A stretch of DNA of 64,000 nucleotides from Streptococcus sp. bf_0095 (lineage in GTDB: Bacteria; Bacillota; Bacilli; Lactobacillales; Streptococcaceae). The stretch is taken from contig NZ_RCYU01000004.1 in assembly GCF_004166885.1 (NCBI RefSeq), positions 52,408-116,407 of the forward strand. The letters are read 5' to 3'. The position numbers and the translations under genes are program-made. The notes under the pieces were generated by a model. The model was not told the origin of the DNA. It was given only the letters and a program-made list of their open reading frames with translations, and searched no databases. Shown piece after piece: positions 1-10,526 of this stretch; the stretch's first letter is position 1; every line of letters starts with the position of its first letter.

Positions 1-13
1 TGGGCTTTATATC

Positions 14-637
14 TTATTTGACCTTCATCATTCTGACCAGATTGGCGCGTTCGGCTTCTTCGAGTTTCATTTCGATATAATAGATGGTCTCCTTGAGGTC
101 TGGAATGGTCGCATACTCCAGTCCATTTACCCGACGGCGCGTTTTTTCGATCTCATCGGCCATGAGCTGGCAAGTTTTTTCAATCTCAGCTAGACGAAGC
201 AGGTCTGGGAGGAGTTCTTCCATTTCTTGAATGGTGCTATCCATCTGACTATTGGAAGCCACGTAGCTGTAGACCACGTCTCCCTCATCGTCTCCATAAG
301 GATTATCGATATGGGCATGCATCTTGGGCACGCGCACACTCATGATATTCTCCGTCTCGATATGCAGGCTGACCTCACGCGTCGGCACCGCAAAGATTTC
401 CTGGACCATGAGGTCATTTTCCAGACATTTGGCGAGGACAAATTCTTGCATATTTCCGACGAGAGCTGCCTCAACCTTCTGGCGGAGGCGGTCATTTTCA
501 CGGACCGATTCGATGAAGCGTCGCATGAGCTCGTCTCGTTTGTCCTTGAGAAGTTTATGCCCTCTAGTTGCTGTCTTCAGGCGCTCTTTGAGGGTGTTTA
601 ACTCCATCCGGGTGGGTTTGACATTTAATCGTGCCAT
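14..637 (-). CDS. ntpD: V-type ATP synthase subunit D
   Basis: Central-stalk subunit D of the V-type ATPase, which transmits rotation between the A3B3 head and the membrane ring. The 207-residue protein opens with the family's typical N-terminus ([13 protein letters not shown]) and is mostly helical, as expected for the long coiled-coil rotor shaft. It is the last gene of the nine-subunit operon and starts 22 bases after the stop of ntpB, preceded by a good AGGAGG-like ribosome site. Length is normal for bacterial D subunits. The identification is secure from both sequence and operon position. Confidence 0.95.
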   Translation of the reverse strand: MARLNVKPTRMELNTLKERLKTATRGHKLLKDKRDELMRRFIESVRENDRLRQKVEAALVGNMQEFVLAKCLENDLMVQEIFAVPTREVSLHIETENIMSVRVPKMHAHIDNPYGDDEGDVVYSYVASNSQMDSTIQEMEELLPDLLRLAEIEKTCQLMADEIEKTRRRVNGLEYATIPDLKETIYYIEMKLEEAERANLVRMMKVK

Positions 638-658
638 TTGACTTCCTCCTTTCTACTC

Positions 659-2056
659 CTAGGCTTGTGCTTCCTTGGAAGTTTTTGGGAGGTATTCGTC
701 GATCATATCATCCTTGATCCGCTTGAGCTCTGTCCTTGGCAAGATAGCCAGCAATTCCCAGCCCAGATCTAGACTTTCTTGAATGCTCCGATTGGTAGTA
801 AAGCCTTGATTGATGTATTCCTTCTCAAAGCGATCAGTAAATTTGACATAGAGCTTGTCTGTATCTGACAAGGCAGACTCCCCAAGCACCACGGCTAACT
901 CTTTTGCTTGTTTCCCTTGGGCATAGGCCGCAAAGAGCTGGTTCATGGTCGCCGCATGATCTTTCCGAGTCTTCCCTTCACCAGATCCCTTGTCTTTCAA
1001 ACGAGATAGAGATGGAAGGACATTGATCGGTGGACGGTAGCCACTGTTGTAGAGATCACGGGACAGAATAATCTGACCTTCGGTGATGTAGCCTGTCAAG
1101 TCAGGAATAGGGTGGGTGATGTCATCTTCCGGCATGGAGAGGATCGGAATCTGGGTCACAGATCCTTTCTTTCCAACCAAGCGTCCGGCACGTTCGTAGA
1201 GGGTGGATAGGTTGGTATAGAGGTAACCTGGATAACCCCGACGTCCTGGAACCTCCCGGCGAGCAGCGGATACTTCCCGAAGGGCTTCACAGTAGTTGGT
1301 CATGTCGGTCATGATGACCAAGACATGCATGTCTTTTTCATAGGCCAAATATTCTGCCGCTGTCAAGGCAATCCGAGGAGTGGCTATCCGCTCGATAGCT
1401 GGGTCATTGGCTAGGTTGATAAAGAGAACAGAGCGGTCAATGGCTCCTGTTTCCCGAAGGTCATTCATAAAGAACTCTGCTTCTTCAAAAGTAATCCCCA
1501 TGGCCGCAAAGACCACGGCAAAGTTTTCTTCGGAATTCAGTACCGTCGCTTGACGGGCAATCTGAGCTGCCAACTCCTTGTGAGGAAGACCAGAACCGGA
1601 GAAGACTGGGAGTTTTTGGCCCCGAACCAGGGTATTCAAGTGGTCAATGGCCGAGATTCCTGTCTGGATAAATTCATCTGGATAGTCCCGAGATACTGGG
1701 TTGATGGCTTGTCCATCAATGTCCAAGTACTTCTCTGGGATAATCTCCGGACCACCATCGATGGGTTTGCCCATCCCGTTAAAGATGCGGCCCACCATGT
1801 CTTCGGACACTGGAAGTTCTAAGGGACGTCCGGTAAAGCGGACTTTGGCTTTTTCCAAGTTGATCCCGCTAGATCCTTCAAAGAGCTGGACCATGGCCTT
1901 GTCTTCTTGGACTTCGAGGACTTGTCCCTGACGGGTTGTTCCATCATGGAGCTTGATTTCTACGAGTTCATTGTAGCGAACCCCTTGGACCTGATCGACA
2001 ATCATCAAGGGGCCAACAACTTCGCTGACAGTACGGTATTCTTTAATCACGCTCAT
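659..2056 (-). CDS. ntpB: V-type ATP synthase subunit B
   Basis: Non-catalytic nucleotide-binding-fold subunit of the V1 head. The 465-residue protein has the characteristic [19 protein letters not shown] start. In place of a canonical Walker A loop it has the B-type segment [17 protein letters not shown], which is how B is told from catalytic A. Its start codon lies inside the end of ntpA (14-base overlap), so the two subunits, needed in equal amounts, are probably translationally coupled. Length is typical. Confidence 0.96.
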   Translation of the reverse strand: MSVIKEYRTVSEVVGPLMIVDQVQGVRYNELVEIKLHDGTTRQGQVLEVQEDKAMVQLFEGSSGINLEKAKVRFTGRPLELPVSEDMVGRIFNGMGKPIDGGPEIIPEKYLDIDGQAINPVSRDYPDEFIQTGISAIDHLNTLVRGQKLPVFSGSGLPHKELAAQIARQATVLNSEENFAVVFAAMGITFEEAEFFMNDLRETGAIDRSVLFINLANDPAIERIATPRIALTAAEYLAYEKDMHVLVIMTDMTNYCEALREVSAARREVPGRRGYPGYLYTNLSTLYERAGRLVGKKGSVTQIPILSMPEDDITHPIPDLTGYITEGQIILSRDLYNSGYRPPINVLPSLSRLKDKGSGEGKTRKDHAATMNQLFAAYAQGKQAKELAVVLGESALSDTDKLYVKFTDRFEKEYINQGFTTNRSIQESLDLGWELLAILPRTELKRIKDDMIDEYLPKTSKEAQA

Positions 2057-3833
2057 TGTCTACTCCTCCTTGGGCTACGATTTGGTGTAGGGTTTCTACG
2101 ATTTCTTCTTTCAGGGCTTGAATGGTGGCCAACTGATCCTCATGGATAAACTTGCTACGGGCAATGCGGTCCCGAAGGTCTACCGTTCCTTCCATGATTT
2201 CTGTGAAGTAAGCCCCTAATTCCAATGCTTTTTGACTTTCTTGATCAAAGGTCAAAATGTTGGTCAACAAGGCAACCTGCTTACTGAAGGAGGTATAGGT
2301 ATCGACCTCATCAAAGGCATTTTGTTGCAGGTAGTCTTCGCGGATCATCTTGGCCGCATTCATGGTCAAGCGGTCTTTTTCAGACAAGGAATCTAGACCA
2401 ACCAGGCGCACAATCTCTTGCAATTCACTCTCTTTTTGCAACAGGTTCATAGCGCGGGTCACTTTTTCTGCCCAGCTAATCTGCTCGTGTTGATCGATGT
2501 ATTGGCCCACCTCATCTTGGTAAAGGGAATAAGAACTCAACCAGTTGATGGCTGGGAAGTGGCGACGTTGCGCCAACTGAGCATCCAGTCCCCAGAAGAC
2601 CTTAACAATCCGCAAGGTGTTTTGCGTTACGGGCTCTGAGATATCTCCTCCCGGAGGGGAAACGGCACCGATGGCAGTAATAGAGCCTTCACGCGCAGTG
2701 CTTCCAAGTGTCTTAACCCGACCTGCACGCTCGTAATACTCAGCAATCCGACTACCAAGGTAGGCTGGGTAGCCTTCATCCCCTGGCATTTCTTCTAGAC
2801 GACCAGACATTTCACGGAGAGCTTCTGCCCAACGAGAAGTAGAGTCCGCCATGATGGCAACGGAATAGCCCATATCACGGAAGTATTCGGCAATGGTAAT
2901 CCCTGTGTAGATGGAAGCTTCCCGCGCCGCAACTGGCATGTTAGAGGTATTGGCAATCAAAACCGTCCGTTGCATGATGGATTGGCCGGTTGTTGGATCG
3001 ATCAATTCTGGAAATTCATTCAGAACGTCTGTCATTTCATTTCCACGTTCCCCACAACCAACGTAAATCACGATGTCCACATTGGCAAACTTGGCCACCT
3101 GGTGTTGCACGACGGTTTTTCCAGCTCCGAAAGGACCAGGAACAGCTGCAGCACCACCTTTTGTCACTGGGAAGAAGGTATCAATGACCCGTTGGCCTGT
3201 GACCAAAGGCTCTACTGGGATCAGTTTTTGTGCAAAGGGACGGCCTCGACGAACCGGCCATTTTTGCATCAAGGTTCCGGTAAAGAGGCTACCATCAGCC
3301 TGCTCGATCTCATAAACTGCTTCTTCTACTGTGTAAGACCCTGCTGCAATCTTGGTCACACGCCCACTGACTCCGTAAGGCACCATGATGCGGTGTTCCA
3401 CCATATTGGTCTCTTGAACAGTGCCGACAATGTCTCCAGCGACCACCTCTGTCCCTTCTGCCACACTTGGTTTGAAGGTCCATTTGGTGTTACGGTCTAG
3501 ATTTGGAACCTGAACCCCACGAATAAGGAAGTCACTGGCTGTGACTTCTTGGAAGCGTTCCAAGGGGCGTTGGATCCCGTCAAACATCTGCGAGATCAAA
3601 CCTGGTCCTAACTCAACAGAGAGGGGAGCCCCAGTTGTGAGCACTGGTTCACCTGGTCCGACTCCAGACGTTTCTTCATATACTTGGATAGATGCCTCAT
3701 CCCGACGCATCTCAATAATTTCGCCAATCAATCCAAGATCGCCGACCCGGCAAATATCTTGGATATTGGCCTCCTGCATCCCTGATGCGACCACCAAGGG
3801 ACCGGAAACTTTAATAATTTTTCCTTGAGTCAT
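2043..3833 (-). CDS. ntpA: V-type ATP synthase subunit A (catalytic)
   Basis: Catalytic subunit of the V1 head. The P-loop [13 protein letters not shown] is intact near residue 230. The A-specific insertion (non-homologous region) between the N-terminal barrel and the nucleotide domain is present, which fits the 596-residue length. It follows the GNAT gene after a 33-base gap and overlaps ntpB by 14 bases. With all other subunits present, the enzyme should be functional as an ATP-driven cation pump. The assignment is certain; which ion it pumps is inferred from subunit K. Confidence 0.97.
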   Translation of the reverse strand: MTQGKIIKVSGPLVVASGMQEANIQDICRVGDLGLIGEIIEMRRDEASIQVYEETSGVGPGEPVLTTGAPLSVELGPGLISQMFDGIQRPLERFQEVTASDFLIRGVQVPNLDRNTKWTFKPSVAEGTEVVAGDIVGTVQETNMVEHRIMVPYGVSGRVTKIAAGSYTVEEAVYEIEQADGSLFTGTLMQKWPVRRGRPFAQKLIPVEPLVTGQRVIDTFFPVTKGGAAAVPGPFGAGKTVVQHQVAKFANVDIVIYVGCGERGNEMTDVLNEFPELIDPTTGQSIMQRTVLIANTSNMPVAAREASIYTGITIAEYFRDMGYSVAIMADSTSRWAEALREMSGRLEEMPGDEGYPAYLGSRIAEYYERAGRVKTLGSTAREGSITAIGAVSPPGGDISEPVTQNTLRIVKVFWGLDAQLAQRRHFPAINWLSSYSLYQDEVGQYIDQHEQISWAEKVTRAMNLLQKESELQEIVRLVGLDSLSEKDRLTMNAAKMIREDYLQQNAFDEVDTYTSFSKQVALLTNILTFDQESQKALELGAYFTEIMEGTVDLRDRIARSKFIHEDQLATIQALKEEIVETLHQIVAQGGVDNERD

Positions 3834-3866
3834 GTATTCCTCCTGGGAATCCTTTGTTTCTTTGTA

Positions 3867-4571
3867 TTACTTTTGCACCATATCGGCTAGAGATTGCTTT
3901 TGTTGACCATTTTCATCGAAATTAGTTGGATCCAGCCAAGCTTCGAAGCGCTCTTTGATAGCTGGCCATTCTTGATCAATGATGGACAACCAGTCTGTGT
4001 CTCGAGTCCGACCTTTATAAACAACAGCCTGACGGAAACAGCCTTCATAGGTGAATCCCAAGCGCTCAGCTGCTTTACGCGAAGCTTGGTTTAAGGCATC
4101 ACATTTCCACTCATAGCGTCTGTAGCCCAAATCCTCAAACACATAGCGCGCCAAGAGATACTGAGCTTCGGTTGCCATGCGTGTCTTCTTAAGCAATGGT
4201 GAGTAGGTCACCGCTCCAACTTCGATCACCCGGTTGGCTTGATCCATCCGCATGAGAGAGAATGTCCCTAAAGCCTTGCCGGAATCTTTGTCTACAATCG
4301 CATAGTAAAAGCGACCTTGGGCTGTCATGAGATCATCCAACAGACGATCCCACTCAGCTTCATTGTGGGCAGGGCCATTGAATAGATAGGTCCACATATC
4401 TGCTGGGGAGGCTGGCCCGTAGACCTGATAAAGATCCGCTCCGTGTTTTTCCTTTGACAGGCGCTCGATTACGGTATAGCGCCCCTCAATCCGCTCAATA
4501 GCTGGTAGACGCCCCGGTGTAAAATCTGGCAGTTCATCTCCAATCGCTTGGCCAAATTCATTTATTCTCAT
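3867..4571 (-). CDS. GNAT family N-acetyltransferase inside the V-ATPase operon
   Basis: A 234-residue acetyltransferase of the RimJ/RimL-like GNAT group. The core runs from about residue 85 to 200 and includes GTFSLMRMD, the acetyl-CoA-side segment near KKTRMATEAQYLLARY, and the typical AERLGFTYEGCFRQAVVYKGR motif. The start codon overlaps the stop of ntpF (ATGA), so it is translated as part of the ATPase operon, and ntpA follows directly. The substrate is unknown. It may modify an ATPase subunit or another protein or small molecule; the sequence only shows the fold and the tight coupling. Confidence 0.85.
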   Translation of the reverse strand: MRINEFGQAIGDELPDFTPGRLPAIERIEGRYTVIERLSKEKHGADLYQVYGPASPADMWTYLFNGPAHNEAEWDRLLDDLMTAQGRFYYAIVDKDSGKALGTFSLMRMDQANRVIEVGAVTYSPLLKKTRMATEAQYLLARYVFEDLGYRRYEWKCDALNQASRKAAERLGFTYEGCFRQAVVYKGRTRDTDWLSIIDQEWPAIKERFEAWLDPTNFDENGQQKQSLADMVQK

Positions 4572-4888
4572 AAAATATCCTGCCCCACTGCTTTTTCGAC
4601 ATTATCGCGAATGCGTTTCCGTCCTAGCCCAGTCGATCCCTTATGAGTAGGAATCAAGATGACTGCTGGAGTTACTTGGCGATCGTAGTGGGCAATGGTA
4701 TCTGGGATTTCCTGAGCCATATCTTCCGTCAGATAGATGATGCCAAAATCTTCTTGGCTCAAGTGACGTAAGGTATTAATGGTTTCCTGAGCCTCTGCTA
4801 CGGGAAAGGTCTGAAAGCCAATCATCTGAAAAGGAAGGATAGCATCTCGGTTTCCCACAACGGCAATTTTTTGCGTTTTACTGGCCAT
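4568..4888 (-). CDS. ntpF: V-type ATP synthase subunit F
   Basis: Small central-stalk subunit (106 residues) that binds subunit D in the rotor; naming differs between Enterococcus (NtpG) and general use (F). The pattern KIAVVGNRDAILPFQMIGF at the N-terminus and FGIIYLTEDMAQ in the middle is the Rossmann-like fold of this family. Its stop overlaps the start of the GNAT gene, and its start overlaps the end of ntpC by 11 bases. Length is normal. Confidence 0.93.
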   Translation of the reverse strand: MASKTQKIAVVGNRDAILPFQMIGFQTFPVAEAQETINTLRHLSQEDFGIIYLTEDMAQEIPDTIAHYDRQVTPAVILIPTHKGSTGLGRKRIRDNVEKAVGQDIL

Positions 4889-5888
4889 AGATCGGTCTCA
4901 TCCTTTCTTTTATTTTGTCAATTGGAAGCTGATTGTCCAGACCTGTCAAGACCAAACGTAAATTCTTCACCTCTAGCTCTTTTCCGAAAAGATAGCGAGC
5001 TAAAGGCAAGGGGCCGTCTGTCTCAAAGGAAGCTTGTTCCAAAATTCGGTACTTAATCACATGCTCCAGGTATTCCACTGTCTCAGCGCTCACTCTCCCT
5101 GCTCGCATCTGCTCTTCGTACCGAGTCAATTCCACATCATAAGGCAAGGGATTGACTTGTTGAAACCAACTGATGAGGTTGCCCTGCTTCACACATTGGA
5201 TGACTTCTCTTGCTGAGAGAGTTCCAGCATCGGACAAGAGTTGCTTCATAAAGCTTCCTGGCTTTTTCAGGCTGAGGGCTCGCTCAACTGTGATGACATT
5301 GTAACAATCAATGGTCAAGGTGACCAGCGATTCTAAAAGTGGATGCTCAAGGTTTTCCACCAAGCGTTTGAGATGATCAAAGTAAGCCAGATCCATGCCG
5401 ATTTCCAGAACTCGAATATCCTGATAGTCGACATATTCCTGCCAGGTCGCTGCTACTTCCTGAGCCATAAACTCTGGACAGTTCTCTGAAGAAAAGGTCT
5501 TGGCTACTTGTTCAAGAACTGCTAACGAATAGGGGCCTGCATCCAATAATAAGAAGTTCAACTCCCTCCCCGTTGCTCGCTCTTTCAAGAAAACCTTGAG
5601 ATTGTGATAGGTGTACTTGAGGGCAAAGAGGTCGACCACAGCTGGATTCGGAGCTACTTGATAAGCCCAGTCATACTCTGCTAGAAGGTGCTTCATCAAG
5701 GCTTGCTCGACTACTTGGACTTGACGCAGTTGATCTGCCTCCAAGGCATAGGCCGTCCCTTGCAAGAGACTGGCACGCGCTTCTGCCTCTGGGCTGGTCA
5801 GAAGGGCATCAAACTGAGCTGGGCTCAAAAAACTAGCTTCACGTACACTAATCCCGGTATTTACTTGAGAATACGTCCGTTCACTCAT
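4878..5888 (-). CDS. ntpC: V-type ATP synthase subunit C
   Basis: Subunit C (AC39/d type), the funnel-shaped adaptor linking the membrane K ring to the central stalk. The 336-residue protein is acidic and helical, with the usual DLFALKYTYHNLKVFLK and VERALSLKKPGSFMKQLL segments. It sits between E and F as in other Gram-positive V-ATPase operons and starts 8 bases after the ntpE stop. Confidence 0.93.
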   Translation of the reverse strand: MSERTYSQVNTGISVREASFLSPAQFDALLTSPEAEARASLLQGTAYALEADQLRQVQVVEQALMKHLLAEYDWAYQVAPNPAVVDLFALKYTYHNLKVFLKERATGRELNFLLLDAGPYSLAVLEQVAKTFSSENCPEFMAQEVAATWQEYVDYQDIRVLEIGMDLAYFDHLKRLVENLEHPLLESLVTLTIDCYNVITVERALSLKKPGSFMKQLLSDAGTLSAREVIQCVKQGNLISWFQQVNPLPYDVELTRYEEQMRAGRVSAETVEYLEHVIKYRILEQASFETDGPLPLARYLFGKELEVKNLRLVLTGLDNQLPIDKIKERMRPIYGQ

Positions 5889-5896
5889 AGGCCCTC

Positions 5897-6487
5897 CTAG
5901 TTCTTCTCTTCTTTAAAAATGCTAGCTGCCATATGGAAGCTCTGCTCCTCCCGTACAGCATCGACGAGATCACGGTAGAGATAGCTGGCATCCACTTTGC
6001 CAAAGGAAAGGATAAAACCTGCTTCTTGGGCAAGAGTTTCTTTTGCTAACTGAAGCTGTGGATAGGCCTCTATCAAATCCTGACAATCTTGATCCGTTAG
6101 TTTTTCTGCCGTCACAGCACCTAGGGTTAAGACCATTGCTTGGTCTGCATAACGAGGAAGAACGCGGTGAAGAAATGCAAGTTCTTCTTCACGCGACCAA
6201 GTCGCCATTTTCTGGTAGGCGTCCGCAAACAGCTCTTTTAAAACCCGTTGCTTGGTGACCAATGTTGATTGACGCTTTTGATTTTCGATTTGTTGGCTTT
6301 CACGTTGCAAGCGGCGCTCAATCGTCTGCAATTGAACCGCCCGTTGGTGTAACTTTTCTTCTACCAAACGAGTTTCCTGCAACTGAGCTTCTGCTTGGAC
6401 CTTAGCCGTCGCTTCCGCCACTAATTTCCGGCCTTTTTCATGGGCCTGTTCAAGGATGGAGTCCTTTAATTGGGAATAATCCGTCAT
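5897..6487 (-). CDS. ntpE: V-type ATP synthase subunit E
   Basis: Peripheral-stalk subunit E (196 residues). The first 100 residues are a charged coiled coil rich in Glu, Gln and Arg; the C-terminal third is the globular part that caps the V1 head. The start MTDYSQLKDSI follows a strong AGGAGG ribosome site. It pairs with the small subunit encoded at the operon start to form the stator. Confidence 0.92.
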   Translation of the reverse strand: MTDYSQLKDSILEQAHEKGRKLVAEATAKVQAEAQLQETRLVEEKLHQRAVQLQTIERRLQRESQQIENQKRQSTLVTKQRVLKELFADAYQKMATWSREEELAFLHRVLPRYADQAMVLTLGAVTAEKLTDQDCQDLIEAYPQLQLAKETLAQEAGFILSFGKVDASYLYRDLVDAVREEQSFHMAASIFKEEKN

Positions 6488-6572
6488 TGTTTCTATTTCC
6501 TCCTTTGGAGTTCTTCACCACCGATAAAAGACGAAGAGAAGCCTCCTCTTCTTTGACTTAGGTGTGTCTAGA

Positions 6573-7085
<513 letters not shown>

Positions 7086-7093
7086 TTACTGAA

Positions 7094-9043
7094 TTATTTT
7101 TTTGTTTTAACATAGCGTTCTGACGGTTTTAGAGGTCGGAAGGGTTTGCCACCACCCTCGTAGAACTTGCCAAAGAACTCGACAAAGATCAAACGAGCCC
7201 CGTGCACGTAGCCTGATAAGAAGGACAGGAACATGTTGATAGCATGGAGTAGGACAAAGAGGACAAGGCCGACTGTGAACCGTCCCAGAGTCGGGAAGAG
7301 ATTGACAATCAAGTTAAAGGCTGACCCGATGCTAGCCCCAGATAAACCGAGCGCCATCAAACGAGTGAAGCTGACCAAGTCTCCGACATAGCCACTAACA
7401 TTGTAGAGGTTAAACAAACCTGCTGCTAATCCTGATAATTTCTTGGCACTGACAATGGACACCACCAGAATCCCAATCGCATTGAGAATAGCTAGCCACT
7501 GGCCAATGGGAACTAGGTAGGATAAGCCTGGTAGGATATTTCCGACTGCTAAGAGCATCAAACCTAATAAGATCAAGACCCAGGCAAAGCCTGCATTGTA
7601 GGCTTCGGTGTAGTCTTTCAGGCGGACATTTTTCATCCCTCCTAGGAAGAGACCAACCAAAACGGTGATGAAACCAAAGACAACCGATAGGATCAAGATG
7701 GTCATAGCATTGGTGGTCGTGCTGATCAAAGCAAAGGGCATCTCAAAGCCAAAGAAGGAACCATATACGACTCCCCAAAGGGCTACTGAGATTCCTAAGA
7801 GGCAGAAAAAGCGAAGGTTTTTTGCTGCGCTCGGCCGTAGCTGGAAAGCTTTTAGAGCAAAGCCAGTTGCCAGCGTTAACAAGAGGCCATAGCCGATATC
7901 TGCTACCATCATGCCAAAGAAAACAAAGTAGAAGAGAGAGACGATTGGCGTCGGATCTTTCTCATAATACTTGGGCAGGGCGTACATCTCGGTCACCAAC
8001 TCAAAGGGCTCCACCAAGGCATTGTTTTTCAGTTTGATTGGCACCTGATCCCATTCTTCTTGGGTAACCTCTCGCGTCTGCAAGACGACTTGGTCCCCAA
8101 ATTCCTTTTGAAGTTTGGCCTTTAAAGCTTCGAGTTGAGAGGTCTCAATCCATCCTTCTAATGCGACTAGATGGGTTGTACTGGCAAGAGAGCCTTTAGC
8201 CTCTTCCCGAGCTCCTAGACTCAAGACATAATCGAGTTGGTACTTGAGTTGATTGAGGTCTTCCTTTGCTTGGCTGAGCCTTTCCAAAGTAGCCGCTTCA
8301 ACAGCACCTTGTTCTTTGATCTCTCTCTTGAGTTGCTCCAAACGTTCTTTCGGCAGGGTCTCTCCCTGATAGTCAAACTCTTTGAAATGCGAACTGGTCA
8401 GCGTATCTTGAAGATCCGCTAAGTCACCAGACTTATACAGGACAACGACTCCATGCTCTGTTTCCGAGCTGAAAACTACATCAACCTCTACATCTGGGTG
8501 CGCTAGCAAGGCTTGACGCGCCTGATCCTGTTCACTATTGGGAATGGTGCCGATTAAGCCACGAACATAGCGGAAACGCTTGAGCTGGTCAGGTGTCATT
8601 GACAAGTCAACCCATTTTTCTAAAGAGGCAAGCTCTTCTTGGGCTAGCTGGATGCGATCCCGTGCCTTTGCTAAGACAGCCAATTGTTTTTGCACCGACT
8701 GTAAGAGACGTTGCTCATCACGAATGACCCCATGGGACTCTAAATCGTGAAAAGACAAAGATAAGGGAGCTTCTTTTAGTTTTTCTAATCCCTTCTTTTG
8801 AGGAATAAAAGGCTCCAAGGCCTGAATAGCCTTTTCTAACTGCTCTTCCCGACGTCTGAGTTCATCCAGTCTTTGAGCTGATCCTTTGGCCCCATCACTC
8901 GTCTGGAAAGCAACTTGCCAGTCCTCTTGCTCGCTCAAATCATAGATTTGGACGGATTCCTCTGACTGAAGTGACAAGAGAAGCTCGTCCATTAGATTTG
9001 TGGGCAAGACTAGGGAAAGGTGTTGCATTGGGCTAATTGCCAT
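7094..9043 (-). CDS. ntpI: V-type ATP synthase subunit I (stator a)
   Basis: The stator membrane subunit that forms the ion half-channels. It has 649 residues: an N-terminal cytoplasmic half rich in coiled coil (to about residue 330) and a C-terminal half with seven to eight membrane helices from PTPIVSLFYFVFFGMMVADIGYG onward, including the conserved RLMALGLSGASIG segment that carries the essential arginine. The start overlaps the end of the upstream G-type subunit by 11 bases. A second in-frame ATG five codons later is possible. Confidence 0.95.
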   Translation of the reverse strand: MAISPMQHLSLVLPTNLMDELLLSLQSEESVQIYDLSEQEDWQVAFQTSDGAKGSAQRLDELRRREEQLEKAIQALEPFIPQKKGLEKLKEAPLSLSFHDLESHGVIRDEQRLLQSVQKQLAVLAKARDRIQLAQEELASLEKWVDLSMTPDQLKRFRYVRGLIGTIPNSEQDQARQALLAHPDVEVDVVFSSETEHGVVVLYKSGDLADLQDTLTSSHFKEFDYQGETLPKERLEQLKREIKEQGAVEAATLERLSQAKEDLNQLKYQLDYVLSLGAREEAKGSLASTTHLVALEGWIETSQLEALKAKLQKEFGDQVVLQTREVTQEEWDQVPIKLKNNALVEPFELVTEMYALPKYYEKDPTPIVSLFYFVFFGMMVADIGYGLLLTLATGFALKAFQLRPSAAKNLRFFCLLGISVALWGVVYGSFFGFEMPFALISTTTNAMTILILSVVFGFITVLVGLFLGGMKNVRLKDYTEAYNAGFAWVLILLGLMLLAVGNILPGLSYLVPIGQWLAILNAIGILVVSIVSAKKLSGLAAGLFNLYNVSGYVGDLVSFTRLMALGLSGASIGSAFNLIVNLFPTLGRFTVGLVLFVLLHAINMFLSFLSGYVHGARLIFVEFFGKFYEGGGKPFRPLKPSERYVKTKK

Positions 9044-9356
9044 AGGTTGCTACCACCTTTTCTACAATTTCGTCTACCAAAGCTGCTCGCTTATTTGTCA
9101 TGGCTTGCTGCACCTTTTCGTCATTGCGCTGGCTGGTCACTGCAAGGTCTGCTTCCAAGCTAGCAATCGTCGCTCTCGAGGACTCTTCCCGCTCTGCTAC
9201 TAGCTTAGCGGTCTCTTTGTCATAGGATGCTGCTACCTCCTGTAGGTGATCACCTAACTGTTGGCGCAAATCTTGGACCTGATCTTCGTAACTTGCGACA
9301 ACGGCTTCTGCCGCCATTTCAATCTCTTGCATCATTTCTAGAGTTGCGTTGGCCAT
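9033..9356 (-). CDS. V-type ATP synthase subunit G/H (peripheral stalk)
   Basis: First gene of the ATPase operon: a 107-residue, almost entirely coiled-coil protein rich in Glu, Ala and Gln. By position and composition it is the small peripheral-stalk partner of subunit E (called F/NtpF in Enterococcus, G or H elsewhere). A GTG lies immediately before the ATG; I chose the ATG because AAGGAGGTGGAGTG sits at a better distance. Sequence conservation in this family is low, so the name rests on composition and on position upstream of ntpI. Confidence 0.85.
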   Translation of the reverse strand: MANATLEMMQEIEMAAEAVVASYEDQVQDLRQQLGDHLQEVAASYDKETAKLVAEREESSRATIASLEADLAVTSQRNDEKVQQAMTNKRAALVDEIVEKVVATYGN

Positions 9357-9408
9357 CACTCCACCTCCTTACCTCTTCCTTTACGAGAAGGAACAAATTC
9401 TTGTGTAA

Positions 9409-9437
9409 ATTATAACATATTTTAACAACTTTTTTCA
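9409..9437 (-). promoter_or_regulatory. Promoter of the V-ATPase operon
   Basis: On the minus strand a perfect TATAAT (9409-9414) lies about 50 bases upstream of the first ATPase gene. A weak TGAAAA at 17-base spacing (9432-9437) could serve as -35. The only other gene near this segment is the divergent nanR. Confidence 0.6.
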
Positions 9438-9497
9438 GCGTCTTTCCTTTGTCTCCAGAGGTTATTTTTTTAACAAAGGTGATTCAAAAGAGACGCT
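9437..9497. repeat. Nested inverted repeat between the ATPase operon and nanR
   Basis: Two nested pairs of arms: AGCGTCT (9437-9443) with AGACGCT (9491-9497), and inside them CCTTTGT (9446-9452) with ACAAAGG (9473-9479). The flanking genes are divergent, so this is not an end-of-gene terminator. It may be an operator or a leftover mobile repeat. Confidence 0.5.
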
Positions 9498-9537
9498 GAT
9501 TCTGTTCCTTCTTTCAGTCGTTCGCTGGTCGTACTCC

Positions 9538-9566
9538 TTGTATATCCCGGTTTTTTATGTTATACT
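9538..9566 (+). promoter_or_regulatory. Promoter of nanR
   Basis: TTGTAT (9538-9543) and TATACT (9561-9566) with exactly 17 bases between them. Transcription would begin near 9573, about 50 bases before the GTG start of nanR. This argues against the upstream GTG at 9567. Confidence 0.7.
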
Positions 9567-9623
9567 GTGAAATATATTATAGGATTTTCTCCATGTGTAA
9601 CCTCAGTTGAAAGGAGGACCGCT

Positions 9624-10463
9624 GTGAAACAAGATCGTGATCTCCGAAGCATTATTAAGAGCCATCAAGAAGAAATGACGGAGCTAGAGTTAGACATCGC
9701 CCGCTATTTTTTATCTCCTGAAGCACAGCAACACTCTCTTTCCTCGTCTAGAGTGACGGAACTGTTGCATGTATCAAAAGCTGCTTTGACCCGTTTTTCC
9801 CAAAAGTGTGGCTTCACAGGCTATCGAGAATTTATCTATCACTTTAACGAAGAAACCAAATCTCAAAAACAACAATCCCCGCACGACGAATTAACCCAGG
9901 ATGTCTTGCGTCGCTACCAACATGTCCTTCAGGCTACAGAAAACCTAGCAAAAGATGACCAAATCAAAGAAGTCGCTAACTTAATCACTCAAGCAGATCG
10001 GGTCTACTTCTTTGGAAAAGGAAGCTCAGGATTGGTGGCTTCTGAGATGAAACTTCGTTTCCTCCGACTAGGCGTTATTTGTGAGGCCTTAACCGATCAA
10101 GACGGCTTTGCATGGACGACCAGTATCTTGGATAAATCCTGTCTGGTCATTGCCTTCTCTCTGTCGGGAACCACACGCTCGATTATCCATAGCCTCTTGG
10201 ATGCTCAAGAAATGGGGGCAAAAACCGTTCTTCTTACTGCTCAACCAGACGCTATCAAAGATGACTTTACGGAAATTTTACCAGTTGCTCCCCTACCTGG
10301 AAGCACCTATATTGACCGTATTACGGCGACCCTTCCGTTCTTAACCACGATTGATTTAATCTACGCTCACTTTCTTGAAATGGATCGGGAGCGCAAAGAG
10401 AGAATTTTCAATAGCTATTGGGAAAACAAAAAACTCAATGGCTACGATTCACGTAGACGGTAG
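9624..10463 (+). CDS. nanR: MurR/RpiR family regulator of sialic acid genes
   Basis: Transcription factor of 279 residues: an N-terminal RpiR helix-turn-helix (roughly residues 1-75, with VSKAALTRFSQKCGFTGYREF as recognition region) and a C-terminal SIS sugar-phosphate-binding domain (FFGKGSSGLVASEMKLRFLRLG, then AFSLSGTTRSI). The GTG start at 9624 is chosen because GAAAGGAGG precedes it by six bases and the predicted transcript begins after the more upstream GTG at 9567. It stands alone on the plus strand, convergent with the nan operon. By family and context it probably senses an aminosugar phosphate (ManNAc-6-P or GlcNAc-6-P) and controls the nan genes. The strongest operator candidate is the palindrome at 18115-18134. 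Confidence 0.85.
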   Translation: MKQDRDLRSIIKSHQEEMTELELDIARYFLSPEAQQHSLSSSRVTELLHVSKAALTRFSQKCGFTGYREFIYHFNEETKSQKQQSPHDELTQDVLRRYQHVLQATENLAKDDQIKEVANLITQADRVYFFGKGSSGLVASEMKLRFLRLGVICEALTDQDGFAWTTSILDKSCLVIAFSLSGTTRSIIHSLLDAQEMGAKTVLLTAQPDAIKDDFTEILPVAPLPGSTYIDRITATLPFLTTIDLIYAHFLEMDRERKERIFNSYWENKKLNGYDSRRR

Positions 10464-10477
10464 TCTCCATATGTATC

Positions 10478-10519
10478 ACCAGGCGCCAAGGGCTTTTGCC
10501 TTCGGCACCTGGTTTTTCT
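10478..10519 (+). terminator. Rho-independent terminator of nanR
   Basis: A GC-rich hairpin beginning ACCAGGCGCC and ending CACCTGG is followed by TTTTTCTTTT, 15 bases after the nanR stop. Confidence 0.8.
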
Positions 10520-10526
10520 TTTCCAC

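Noticed and set aside
2970..3500. Long open frame of 176 codons on the plus strand inside ntpA
   Set aside because: Antisense to a well-conserved catalytic subunit; Cys/His-rich composition is typical of a shadow frame.
9567..9623. Longer nanR start at GTG 9567
   Set aside because: It lies at or before the predicted transcript start and has no ribosome site, whereas the GTG at 9624 has GAAAGGAGG at ideal distance.
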